Shown here in pieces: positions 35,831-44,286 of a stretch of DNA of 64,000 bases. The stretch is from CAVQEK01 sp963711495 (GTDB taxonomy: Bacteria > Bacteroidota > Bacteroidia > Cytophagales > Cyclobacteriaceae). The position numbers and the translations under genes were made by a program. The stretch spans positions 1 to 64,000 of the forward strand of contig CAVQEK010000006.1 in the NCBI GenBank assembly GCA_963711495.1, in the 5' to 3' direction. The notes beneath the pieces are model-generated. The model worked only from the letters and a program-made list of their open reading frames with translations. It made no database searches and was not told where the DNA came from. Numbering within the stretch: position 1 is the first letter of the stretch; the number at the start of each line of letters is the position of its first letter.

Positions 35831-37916
35831 TTAACCCAGCTTGGTAAAAAATGCCGTTAAACCACTGGTAGTCAGGCAGTAAAATATTTCAGTGGTACAC
35901 TACATATTTTTTAGTTGGTTTTTGAGTGTCGCTACAGCCGGTGGCTTTGTATATCTGCTGAACTTCCTGGATTGGCTTTGCGGGTTTCCTGAGATGAATG
36001 TTCTTCTTGTCGGTGGGCATCTCCAGGGTCTGAATGGTTTGTGTGGACATAATGCGCAGGATGTTTCGCCAGTCGTGGAAGATGCCTTTTTGCCGCAGCA
36101 AGTGGCGTATGGTATTGACTAACTGGTAGGCCAGCAAGGTGAGATACAGGTGTGCTTCGATACGGTCATCTTTTTGGTGATAAACCGGGCGCATTTGCAG
36201 GTCAGTTTTCAGGCACCGGAAGGTTGATTCCACTTCACGTATGGTATTGTAAATGTCCCATAGTTCGCCTTCTGACGGACTTTCATAAGAGGTGCGGATA
36301 AAATACACGCCTTTTTCTTTGTCTTCCTTTACCGGGTGGGGCTTGCGTTTCCATGTCATACCAGTGGCTTTTCCTTGTTTCTGGCTGAGGCTGATCTGAT
36401 ATCTTCCACTCACGCGGCTGTGCTTTTGTTTGATCCGGCCAATCCGCTCCCATACTTTTTCTATTTGCTTAGTGCCTCCTTTTTTATCAAAAGCATCCCG
36501 GATATTTTGCAGGTCTTCCTCAAAGCGGTCAGACAGCTTTTTGTTCATCGATTGTTCTTTGTTCCTTTTGGTTTCGCTTTGTACATACATCCAGGTGTCA
36601 GGCTGTCCGCCAGCTGGCCGATGAAATACAGAGAGTTCCACCTGCTGTTTGCCACGGTCTGTTAACCGCACCACTTTACCTTCTTCATTCAGCGGATAAT
36701 CTTTAATCCGCTTGCGCGATACGCATACATAATCATATCCTTTCCCCCGGATCAACTCCAGGTTATCTTCGGTGGCAATACCGGCATCCATAACAATCGT
36801 TTTCTTCTCCCGGAGGGACCCATTCGGATTTGCACTTCCGCTATGAGATTCCAGGTCGGCAATCATGTCTTCAAGTGTATTGGTATCAGCACGGCTGCCT
36901 TCATAAATGCGGGAGTGGCGGATAAAACCCTGTGCGTTGATCACCCCGGTAAATACCACCACCGGACAATCATTCCGCTTCTCTTTGCTGCGGCCATACC
37001 TGGCCAGTTCACTGCCTGCTTTGTTGGTCTCAAAATAGGTGTTGCTGATGTCAAAGATCACCAGTTTGTCTTGCAGATCAAACATATGGGTGATGCGCTG
37101 ATACAGAAATTGATCTATCTTTTCTTTGTGCTCAAACACCTGGTCCCCGATCTGGTAAAGCTGCTTGTGAGTGAAGGGGTTATCCTCCCCATAACAGGCT
37201 GCCAGTTCGCTGTTCATGTTCAGGATCTGGGCTGTCTTATGTTCTGAGCTGGAGAAGATGGCCCTTGCGGCTATGGCTATGAGCGCTTTGCGGGCCTGTT
37301 CTCTGGTCATGCCCAGCGAGCGGAAGCATGCTTCCAGTTTCAGTTTATCCAGTATCTGACGGCACAGATGCTCAGCGCCAAAGCTTTTTACATCGCCCAC
37401 CTCCAGTCCGCAGATATCAATGTTGTGGAACTCGGCCTTATCCGGCTGTGGGGGCAGCGATACCTCATCTGTTGGCTGTTCCCCATACTTGATCAGGTAT
37501 TTCTCATAATAGGAAAGGGCCAGTTTTTTCAGGTCTTGTGGAATATCATTGGGGAAAAGTCCGGGCTGCCTGAATATTTTAGCCTTCAGTACCCGAAGCA
37601 CTATGTTGCGGTTATTGCTGTCTTTCATCTCTTTATCGGAACCCAGGTAAAGAATGACCCGCTGTTTTACTTTTCCATCCACCCGGGCGGCCTGCACCAG
37701 GTTGTACTGGTAAAACACCTGGCTGGACTTACTGCGCTGTTTTTTGACTTCTCTGATAAACATGCGGCAAAGATAATAAAGTCCACCAACAAAAACAAAT
37801 ACCGTACATCACTACAATTGGAAAAGTTGAAATAAATCATCCTATAAACGCCCTACGGGTACTTTGACCCCTGGAAATTTGTGAAAATAACTTGCCTGTC
37901 AGCCAAGTTGGGTTAA
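35831..37916. mobile_element. IS1634-family insertion sequence
   Basis: This element of about 2.1 kb carries one transposase on the minus strand. The ends form an imperfect inverted repeat: TTAACCCAGCTTGG at 35831-35844 and CCAAGTTGGGTTAA at 37903-37916 (13 of 14 paired). No convincing target-site duplication is seen; the flanks read CTCGTGTC and AAGAAATG. The exact end bases are therefore uncertain by one or two nucleotides. The transposase is full length, so the element may still be active or only recently silenced. Confidence 0.85.
35889..37763 (-). CDS. IS1634-family DDE transposase
   Basis: This is a 624-residue transposase of the IS4-superfamily RNase H type. The acidic residues are visible in LVIFDISNTYFET (first Asp, about 232-244), IVMDAGIATEDN (second Asp, about 318-329) and the YREK-like region TIREVESTFRCLKTDLQMRP (third acid Glu, about 520-539), followed by the family block RIEAHLYLTLLAYQL. 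The N terminus (FIREVKKQRSKSSQVFYQYNLVQ) and the length are as expected for IS1634/IS1549 relatives. There is no frameshift or stop, and it fills the element except for about 60 bases on the left and 150 on the right. Confidence 0.95.
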   Translation of the reverse strand: MFIREVKKQRSKSSQVFYQYNLVQAARVDGKVKQRVILYLGSDKEMKDSNNRNIVLRVLKAKIFRQPGLFPNDIPQDLKKLALSYYEKYLIKYGEQPTDEVSLPPQPDKAEFHNIDICGLEVGDVKSFGAEHLCRQILDKLKLEACFRSLGMTREQARKALIAIAARAIFSSSEHKTAQILNMNSELAACYGEDNPFTHKQLYQIGDQVFEHKEKIDQFLYQRITHMFDLQDKLVIFDISNTYFETNKAGSELARYGRSKEKRNDCPVVVFTGVINAQGFIRHSRIYEGSRADTNTLEDMIADLESHSGSANPNGSLREKKTIVMDAGIATEDNLELIRGKGYDYVCVSRKRIKDYPLNEEGKVVRLTDRGKQQVELSVFHRPAGGQPDTWMYVQSETKRNKEQSMNKKLSDRFEEDLQNIRDAFDKKGGTKQIEKVWERIGRIKQKHSRVSGRYQISLSQKQGKATGMTWKRKPHPVKEDKEKGVYFIRTSYESPSEGELWDIYNTIREVESTFRCLKTDLQMRPVYHQKDDRIEAHLYLTLLAYQLVNTIRHLLRQKGIFHDWRNILRIMSTQTIQTLEMPTDKKNIHLRKPAKPIQEVQQIYKATGCSDTQKPTKKYVVYH

Positions 37917-37957
37917 AAGAAATGGCATACTAATTGTTCCGGTAAAACCTATTGAAT

Positions 37958-38230
37958 ATGAACATGATCACACGACTAACCATATATTTTTTATTGGTAG
38001 GTATTTTTTATTGGTACTGCTCATCGGATGGTCATTTATGGAATGAAAATGGTTCAGACGCAAAAAAGATTAATTTGAGTTCAGTAAAAATTGGTGAATT
38101 TGATGCAGCGGCCTCCATTTTATACGACACTCTAAATGAGCGGTTCGAAAAGAATGGTGATTTGGCAAGCAAAGAACTAAATTTTGATATACTTCCAAAA
38201 TTCCAAAAGGTCAATAAAGAATCACTGTAA
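37958..38230 (+). CDS. Hypothetical exported small protein, 90 aa
   Basis: This ORF is unrecognised and uncertain. It starts with a hydrophobic segment (TRLTIYFLLVGIFYWYC, ending near residue 20) that could be a signal or lipoprotein signal, although the residues before the Cys do not fit a good lipobox. A polar mature part of about 70 residues follows. An in-frame TTG at 37952 precedes the ATG. It begins 41 bases after the right end of the IS, so it could be a small native gene or a remnant of something interrupted by the insertion. Confidence 0.35.
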   Translation: MNMITRLTIYFLLVGIFYWYCSSDGHLWNENGSDAKKINLSSVKIGEFDAAASILYDTLNERFEKNGDLASKELNFDILPKFQKVNKESL

Positions 38231-38551
38231 ATATTCATAAACTCCTTTTTTGTCGTATAAATATCCATTCAGCAATTCATGCCTCATACTTAATATTTTA
38301 ATTGCATTCGGATTTTTGCCACAACTTTAAGTTTGCCATTTGACCTCTTTTTTCAGTCAAAAAATTGACTCATTGGCTGACAAAATTTTAATCTTACCCA
38401 TGTATATAGAAATCTTATAAATTTTCAAGGCACCTCTTCGAAAAAATAAAAAAATTTTGTATTTATTAGTGTTAAATTTATAATGATTGTAAAACACAAT
38501 ATTTTCGATCAAAACCAATCTTTCCCTGGCTCAACTAGATAAATAGATATT
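38231..38551. other. Intergenic region before acyl-CoA synthetase
   Basis: These 321 bases hold no credible gene. One short inverted repeat, AGTCAA-AAAA-TTGACT at 38355-38370, is seen upstream of the fadD-like gene. It lacks a T-run and could be an operator, but the evidence is thin. Confidence 0.35.
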
Positions 38552-40231
38552 ATGCAAGAGTATCCATGGTTTAAACATTATCCGAAAGGCGTTCCCAAGG
38601 AAATTGACCCGGATAAATATTCTTCCATTGTCGATCTGATGGAAGAAGCTTTTTTGAAATTCGGTGATCGCATTGCCTATGAAAATATGGGAAAGATGAT
38701 CACTTTTAATGATGTGGATAAATTGTCAGCGGATTTTGCTTCTTTTCTACAGCATGATGTCGGGCTTCAAAAAGGCGATCGAATTGCTGTGCAGATGCCA
38801 AATCTTTTGCAATGGGTTGTGGTTGTTTTTGGAGCAGTTCGAGCTGGTTTGATTGTGGTAAATACCAATCCGCTATACACAGCAAGAGAAATGGAGCATC
38901 AGTTCAAAGATGCTGAGGTGAAGGCTGTGGTTGTTCTCGCCAATTTCGCACATAACCTTCAGAAAATTATAGGAAATACCAGCATTGAGACTGTTGTTAT
39001 AACAAAAATTGGAGATATGCTGGGTGGATTTAAAAAGACGTTGGTCAATTTCGTGGTGGACAAGGTAAAAAAAATGGTGCCAAAGTATGAAATCAAAGGG
39101 GCCATAGAATTCAGTGAGGCAATGAGAATTGGCAAACGCAAAAAATATCTCAAAATCGATCTTGACCGTGAAGATGTAGCGTTTTTACAGTATACCGGAG
39201 GGACAACCGGCATTTCAAAAGGAGCAATGCTCACCCATCGCAACATGATTGCCAATATGCAGCAGATCAGTGGTTGGATGGTTCCCAAACTGATTGAAGG
39301 CCAGGAAACCATGGTTACGGCATTGCCATTATACCATATTTTTGCGCTCACAGTAAATTGCCTGGCGATGCTCAAGATCGGGGCTACCAACATTTTTATT
39401 ACCAATCCAAGAGATATGCCTGCTTTTATTAAAACGTTGGGCAAATATCCGTTTTCGGTAATGACCGGTGTCAACACCTTGTTCAATGGATTATTACATC
39501 AAAATGATTTTGCTAATCTGGATTTCTCTAACCTTAAACTGGCGGTTGGCGGTGGTATGGCTTTACAGGATGCTGTGGCCATCAAGTGGAAGGAAGTGAC
39601 TGGTATAACCCTAGCAGAAGGGTATGGACTGACAGAGACGGCCCCTGTACTCACCTGTAATCCAATTGATGGAACAGAGCGTATTGGAACAATCGGACTA
39701 CCGGTACCTAACACTGAAATCAAATTGATGGATGATGAGGGCAATGAGGTGCCAATTGGCCAACCGGGAGAAATATGCGCCAAAGGGCCTCAAGTGATGA
39801 AAGGTTACTGGAGAAAAGATGAGGAAACTGCCCAGGTGTTTCGCGAAGGGTATTTTAAAACTGGTGATATTGGCATTATCGATGAGGATGGTTTTATTCG
39901 CATTGTGGATCGTAAAAAGGAAATGATCAATGTTTCGGGTTTCAATGTTTATCCTAATGATATTGAAAATGTGGTTGCTTCTCATCCCAAAGTACGGGAG
40001 GTTGGTGCCATCGGAATTCCAGATCTGCGTTCAACTGAAAAAGTCAAAATCTTCGTAGTCAAAAAGGATGAAAGCCTTTCTGAACAGGAATTGCTGGATT
40101 ATTGTAAGGAAAATTTGACACCTTACAAGGTGCCGAAAGCCGTAGAATTTCGAAGTGAATTGCCAAAATCCAATGTCGGGAAAATATTGCGGAGAATACT
40201 GAAAGAGGAGGAAGAAGCAAAAACACCATAA
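38552..40231 (+). CDS. fadD: Long-chain acyl-CoA synthetase (FadD-like)
   Basis: This is an AMP-forming ligase of 559 aa that activates fatty acids with CoA. The P-loop-like motif YTGGTTGISKGAML lies near 213-226, GYGLTETAPVLTCNP (A5) near 353-367, and KTGDIGIIDEDGFIRIVDRKKEMINVSG (A7-A8, written here in pieces: KTGDIG, IVDRKKEMI) near 434-460. The catalytic Lys lies in SNVGKILRR at the C terminus. The overall similarity is to FadD rather than to acetyl-CoA synthetase. It is a single gene with a terminator after it. The ACBP encoded at 13.7 kb could carry its products. Confidence 0.9.
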   Translation: MQEYPWFKHYPKGVPKEIDPDKYSSIVDLMEEAFLKFGDRIAYENMGKMITFNDVDKLSADFASFLQHDVGLQKGDRIAVQMPNLLQWVVVVFGAVRAGLIVVNTNPLYTAREMEHQFKDAEVKAVVVLANFAHNLQKIIGNTSIETVVITKIGDMLGGFKKTLVNFVVDKVKKMVPKYEIKGAIEFSEAMRIGKRKKYLKIDLDREDVAFLQYTGGTTGISKGAMLTHRNMIANMQQISGWMVPKLIEGQETMVTALPLYHIFALTVNCLAMLKIGATNIFITNPRDMPAFIKTLGKYPFSVMTGVNTLFNGLLHQNDFANLDFSNLKLAVGGGMALQDAVAIKWKEVTGITLAEGYGLTETAPVLTCNPIDGTERIGTIGLPVPNTEIKLMDDEGNEVPIGQPGEICAKGPQVMKGYWRKDEETAQVFREGYFKTGDIGIIDEDGFIRIVDRKKEMINVSGFNVYPNDIENVVASHPKVREVGAIGIPDLRSTEKVKIFVVKKDESLSEQELLDYCKENLTPYKVPKAVEFRSELPKSNVGKILRRILKEEEEAKTP

Positions 40232-40264
40232 TCAATCGAAAAAATAAATTCTTTAGCAAATTAG

Positions 40265-40285
40265 ACCCCGCATCGCGGGGTTTTT
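40265..40285 (+). terminator. Intrinsic terminator after fadD-like gene
   Basis: ACCCCGC-ATC-GCGGGGT is a 7-bp GC-rich stem with a 3-base loop, followed by TTTTT. It lies 33 bases past the stop at 40231 and is the cleanest terminator in the window. Confidence 0.93.
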
Positions 40286-40337
40286 ATTTGGCTTGATGTA
40301 TTTTTAGATTTACACCTTCTACTACTTTAAATACAAC

Positions 40338-41378
40338 ATGGTTTCTCCTCATACAAAAAAGAAAAATATCATATTCATCATTGTTGATGTGATTATGATG
40401 CTTTTATTGTTTATGAACATGACATTGATCATTTTCGATTGGCTTTTTAATGTCGTTTTCATAAACCAACGGTTACAGGAATTATTGCCGGCATTTTATC
40501 ATTGGTATTACCTTCATATTCACCTGAATTTTTTTCAAATAGATCTTGTTTTTGTCCTGGTTTTCCTGACAGAATTCATGATAAGTTGGTCGGTCAACAT
40601 TTATCACAAAACCTATTACCGCTGGTTTTTTTATCCTTTTATACACTGGTATGACCTACTCGGCTGTATTCCGGTCGATACTTTTAGATTCGTTCGATTG
40701 TTCAGGGTATTTTCTATTCTTTACCGGCTTCACAACCTGGAGGTTATTGATTTGTCAAAAACATATGTTTATCAGAAAATCAGGAAATATTATGATATTT
40801 TGGTAGAGGAAGTGTCAGACCGGGTTGTAGTTCAAATTATTGATGGTATTCAGACGGAAGTGAGTCATGGAGGACCAATGGTGCGAAAAATTGTTCACGA
40901 AGTATTGAGGCCGCAACAAGACCTAATCAGTGAATGGGTATCTCATCGGTTAAGGTATGTAGCACAATATAATTATGATAAACAAAAAGAAAATATCAGG
41001 GAGTATGTTGAAAATATCATTTCAGTGGCAATCAATAAAAACAGTGAAGCGAATGCCATTAAACAGATACCCTGGATGGGGAAAGTGATTACGGATACCA
41101 TAAAGCACGCGGTCAGCGATATGTTGATCAATGTGATTGATCAATCGATGCAGGACCTCGCTTCAGACAAAAACAAATCCCTGGTCAATGAGATCACGAA
41201 CATCACTTTCGATTCCATTGAAGTCAGCGAAGAAAATCAGCAATTGCAAGACATGGTAATCGATACTACGCTGCGGGTGCTTGAAATCATCAAAGATCAG
41301 GTTAAAGTTCAACAATGGAAACTTCAGGACCACCCTGAATCCTCCAATCCGGATTTAGCCGTGGCGGGCAACGCATGA
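40338..41378 (+). CDS. Voltage-sensor-like four-helix membrane protein with cytoplasmic tail
   Basis: This is a 346-residue protein with four N-terminal membrane helices (about 11-33, 66-84, 100-115 and 117-132) and a soluble helical tail of about 200 residues. Helix 2 (VLVFLTEFMISW) resembles S2 of voltage-gated channels with its Phe/Glu charge-transfer site. Helix 3 (HWYDLLGCIPV) resembles S3 (the N-x-x-D-L-x-x-x-P pattern). Helix 4 (FRFVRLFRVFSILYR) has Arg117, Arg120, Arg123 and Arg130 in the every-third-residue spacing of S4. No pore helices follow. The tail has repeated amphipathic helices and no known enzyme motif. It is monocistronic. The assignment to the ion-channel fold is by pattern only. 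Confidence 0.65.
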   Translation: MVSPHTKKKNIIFIIVDVIMMLLLFMNMTLIIFDWLFNVVFINQRLQELLPAFYHWYYLHIHLNFFQIDLVFVLVFLTEFMISWSVNIYHKTYYRWFFYPFIHWYDLLGCIPVDTFRFVRLFRVFSILYRLHNLEVIDLSKTYVYQKIRKYYDILVEEVSDRVVVQIIDGIQTEVSHGGPMVRKIVHEVLRPQQDLISEWVSHRLRYVAQYNYDKQKENIREYVENIISVAINKNSEANAIKQIPWMGKVITDTIKHAVSDMLINVIDQSMQDLASDKNKSLVNEITNITFDSIEVSEENQQLQDMVIDTTLRVLEIIKDQVKVQQWKLQDHPESSNPDLAVAGNA

Positions 41379-41528
41379 TGGCGTGAAAAACTAAAAGTTT
41401 GCAATTGTACATCAATTCAATTAAAACTGTGGTGAACAAGAACAGCTTTATATTTAGATTGTTAAATATTTGTTAATTCAAAATTCATTAATATTGCGGT
41501 CAGAAAAGAAATAAGAAGGAGCAAAACC

Positions 41529-42524
41529 ATGGAAACAGCAGAAATGCTTAATAGATTGGGGTACCTCAATATACCTTTAGCCAAAGATCTAAACCTGGAG
41601 AAAGAAATTGCAAGACTTAAAAAGGAAAAGAACGCCATAATCCTGGGGCATTTTTATATCACTCCGGATTTACAGGATATTTCTGATTTCATTGGTGATA
41701 GCCTCGGGCTGGCGCAAAAGGCCAAAAATACCAAGGCTGACATCATAGTTTTTTTGGGCGTGCATTTCATGGCAGAAACCGCCAAGATACTTAACCCGGA
41801 TAAAAAAGTGCTGATACCGGACCTCAAAGCCGGATGCTCGCTGGCTGAATCGGCACCTGCTGATCGTTTTGCCACATTTAAGGCGAAATATCCAGATCAT
41901 AAAGTCATATCATATATCAATTGTACGGCTGAAATAAAAGCACTTTCTGACATCATCTGCACCTCTTCCAATGCCAGGTCGATTGTAGAAAGTTTTCCCG
42001 AAAACCAACCTTTGATATTTGCCCCGGATAAAAATCTTGGCAACTACATCAATAATATTACCGGACGTTCCATGGTGCTATGGGACGGCGCCTGCATGGT
42101 CCATGAAAAATATAGCCTGGAAAAAATATTGGAACTAAAATTAGACCAGCCCACAGCAGAATTTATTGCTCATCCTGAATGTGAAAAACCGGTTTTAATG
42201 GCGGCTGATTTTATCGGATCGACGACGGCGTTATTAAAATATGTTAAAAATTCCAAATCGGAGAAATTCATTGTAGCCACAGAAAGCGGTATTTTTCACC
42301 AGATGAAGAAAAATTGTCCCCAAAAGGAATTTATCCCGGCGCCTTCTTCCGATGCAACTTGTGGATGCAATGATTGTGCTTTTATGAAACTCAATACGCT
42401 GGAAAAATTATATTTATGTCTTGAATATGAAAAGCCGGAAGTGCAACTTTCCAAAGTACTGATTGATAAAGCGAAAAGACCGATTTTAAGAATGTTGGAG
42501 GTTTCTGAAAATATTAAAAATTAA
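41529..42524 (+). CDS. nadA: Quinolinate synthase (NadA)
   Basis: This is an [4Fe-4S] enzyme of 331 aa that condenses iminoaspartate with dihydroxyacetone phosphate to quinolinate for NAD synthesis. The three cluster cysteines of the family are at Cys103 (KAGCSLAES), Cys189 (GACMVHEKY) and Cys283 (CNDCAFMKLNT). Also present are GHFYITPDLQDI (40-51) and CTSSNARSIVE (144-154). An AAGAAGGAG ribosome-binding site precedes the ATG. nadB begins 12 bases after the stop, so the two form an operon supplying each other. Confidence 0.96.
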   Translation: METAEMLNRLGYLNIPLAKDLNLEKEIARLKKEKNAIILGHFYITPDLQDISDFIGDSLGLAQKAKNTKADIIVFLGVHFMAETAKILNPDKKVLIPDLKAGCSLAESAPADRFATFKAKYPDHKVISYINCTAEIKALSDIICTSSNARSIVESFPENQPLIFAPDKNLGNYINNITGRSMVLWDGACMVHEKYSLEKILELKLDQPTAEFIAHPECEKPVLMAADFIGSTTALLKYVKNSKSEKFIVATESGIFHQMKKNCPQKEFIPAPSSDATCGCNDCAFMKLNTLEKLYLCLEYEKPEVQLSKVLIDKAKRPILRMLEVSENIKN

Positions 42525-42536
42525 ACAACTTATTTT

Positions 42537-44135
42537 TTGTCAGCAATAATAGAGTCCGATTTTTTAGTGATTGGCAGCGGTATCGCCGGATTGAATTTTG
42601 CCCTGAAAGTAGCAGATCACGGTACGGTAAATATTGTTACCAAAAGTAGTAAACAGGAAAGCAATACCCACTATGCACAAGGGGGAATTGCCTCTGTTAC
42701 CGATCCAAAAGATAGTTTTGACAGCCACATCAGCGATACTCTGATTGCGGGTGCCGGACTATGTCATCGCGATGCAGTGGAAATGGTCGTAAAAGAAGCC
42801 CCGGAAAGAATTCAGGATCTGATCAATTGGGGAGTTCATTTCACTTCGAGGGATGGTGATGCATATCATTTTGATTTGGCAAGAGAAGGTGGCCACAGTT
42901 TTCATAGGATTTTGCATGCCGCTGATTTAACGGGTGCAGAGATTCACAGTGTTCTGCTGCAACGTGCCGCAGAACATCCAAATATTACAATTTATGAACA
43001 GCATGCTGCAGTCGATCTTATTACAGAGCATCAGGTTTTGGGAAATTTGCAGGCAGCATTTAACATTTGCTTTGGCGCATATATTCTAAATATTCCGGAA
43101 AATGCGGTTATTCCATTCAAGGCACATTATATCGTGTTGGCTACCGGGGGGGCTTCCAAAGTATTTCTGCATTCTACCAATCCGGATATTGCTACCGGTG
43201 ATGGATTTGCCATGGCATACCGGGCAGGTGTACGAATTGCCAACATGGAATTTGTACAATTTCATCCCACATCGTTGTATCACCCGGGGGCCCGGTCATT
43301 TTTGATATCTGAGGCCCTTCGCGGACACGGTGGAAAATTGATAAATGCAGCGGGAGAACGTTTTATGCCTTCCTATGATGATCGCGCAGAATTGGCCCCA
43401 AGGGATATAGTATCACGTGGGATTGATACGGAATTGAAAAAGAGGAGGGAGGAGTGCGTTTACCTCGATATGACCCATTTGAATGCCGATGATCTCAAGA
43501 CGAGGTTTCCGAATATATATCGCTATTGCCTTGAAAATATCAACCTTGACTTGACCAGACAACCGATACCAGTCGTTCCTGCAGCCCATTATTTCTGTGG
43601 TGGTGTTATGACCTCACTATCCGGTCAGACCTCTATGCAGAACCTGTTTGCCTGTGGTGAGGTCGCCCATACCGGTTTACATGGCGCAAATCGGCTGGCG
43701 AGCAACAGCCTGATTGAAGGTTTGGTATTCAGTCATAATGTGGCTATGAAGGTAATCAATAAAACCCCAAGACATTTCAAAAACGTTATCATACCAGATT
43801 GGGACGAAAGCGGGATCATCGATAAATATGAATGGTTCCTGATACGTCATAATCTGAAAGAGATCCAAAACATCATGTGGAACTATGTCGGCATAGTTCG
43901 TTCTAAAAAACATCTGAACCGGGCATTTCGACGTGTAATGGTGATCTATGAGGAAATTGAAGATTACTATAAACGATCAAAGATCAGTAGTGAACTGCTG
44001 GAATTACGCAACATTTCTGCCATTGCTTACCTGATTATAACTGCTGCATTACGAAGAAATGAAAGCCGCGGTTTGCACTATATGACGGATTATCCAGATA
44101 AAAATGATAAATATTTGAAAGACACGATAATCTGA
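42537..44135 (+). CDS. nadB: L-Aspartate oxidase (NadB), TTG start
   Basis: This is a flavoprotein of 532 aa that oxidises L-aspartate to iminoaspartate, the NadA substrate. FAD-binding motifs are VIGSGIAGLNFALK (about 11-24) and THYAQGGIASVTDP (about 44-57). Catalytic-domain segments include GGHSFHRILHAADLTG, IANMEFVQFHPTSLYHPG and the C-terminal GLHGANRLASNSLIEGLVFS. No ATG exists between the nadA stop and the dinucleotide motif, so the start is the TTG at 42537, giving MSAIIESDFLVIG. It sits 12 bases after nadA and is presumably coupled to it. Confidence 0.96.
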   Translation: MSAIIESDFLVIGSGIAGLNFALKVADHGTVNIVTKSSKQESNTHYAQGGIASVTDPKDSFDSHISDTLIAGAGLCHRDAVEMVVKEAPERIQDLINWGVHFTSRDGDAYHFDLAREGGHSFHRILHAADLTGAEIHSVLLQRAAEHPNITIYEQHAAVDLITEHQVLGNLQAAFNICFGAYILNIPENAVIPFKAHYIVLATGGASKVFLHSTNPDIATGDGFAMAYRAGVRIANMEFVQFHPTSLYHPGARSFLISEALRGHGGKLINAAGERFMPSYDDRAELAPRDIVSRGIDTELKKRREECVYLDMTHLNADDLKTRFPNIYRYCLENINLDLTRQPIPVVPAAHYFCGGVMTSLSGQTSMQNLFACGEVAHTGLHGANRLASNSLIEGLVFSHNVAMKVINKTPRHFKNVIIPDWDESGIIDKYEWFLIRHNLKEIQNIMWNYVGIVRSKKHLNRAFRRVMVIYEEIEDYYKRSKISSELLELRNISAIAYLIITAALRRNESRGLHYMTDYPDKNDKYLKDTII

Positions 44136-44138
44136 TTA

Positions 44139-44155
44139 TTTAGAATTATTCTAAA
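44139..44155. promoter_or_regulatory. PerR/Fur-like inverted repeat upstream of korAB
   Basis: TTTAGAAT-T-ATTCTAAA is a perfect 8-1-8 repeat. Its inner 15 bases, TTAGAATTATTCTAA, match the known PerR box TTATAATNATTATAA at all but one symmetric position. It lies 131 bases before korA and three bases after the nadB stop. A weak AT-stem terminator for nadB is the alternative. No fur/perR gene is in the window. Confidence 0.45.
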
Positions 44156-44286
44156 ATAATTTACTAAATTTACTGTAATATCCAAACAACAATTTGTCAT
44201 TAAAGTTAAGAGGCAGAAAGGTTTGGGATTTCGGTTGGTCAAGGGAGTTTAGAATTACTGATCGAAAAGATTTTAGGTAAAGGCAA

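Noticed and set aside
35821..37930. A possible short target duplication around the IS.
   Set aside because: I compared the flanks by eye and found no matching 4-8 base direct repeat at any plausible end position.
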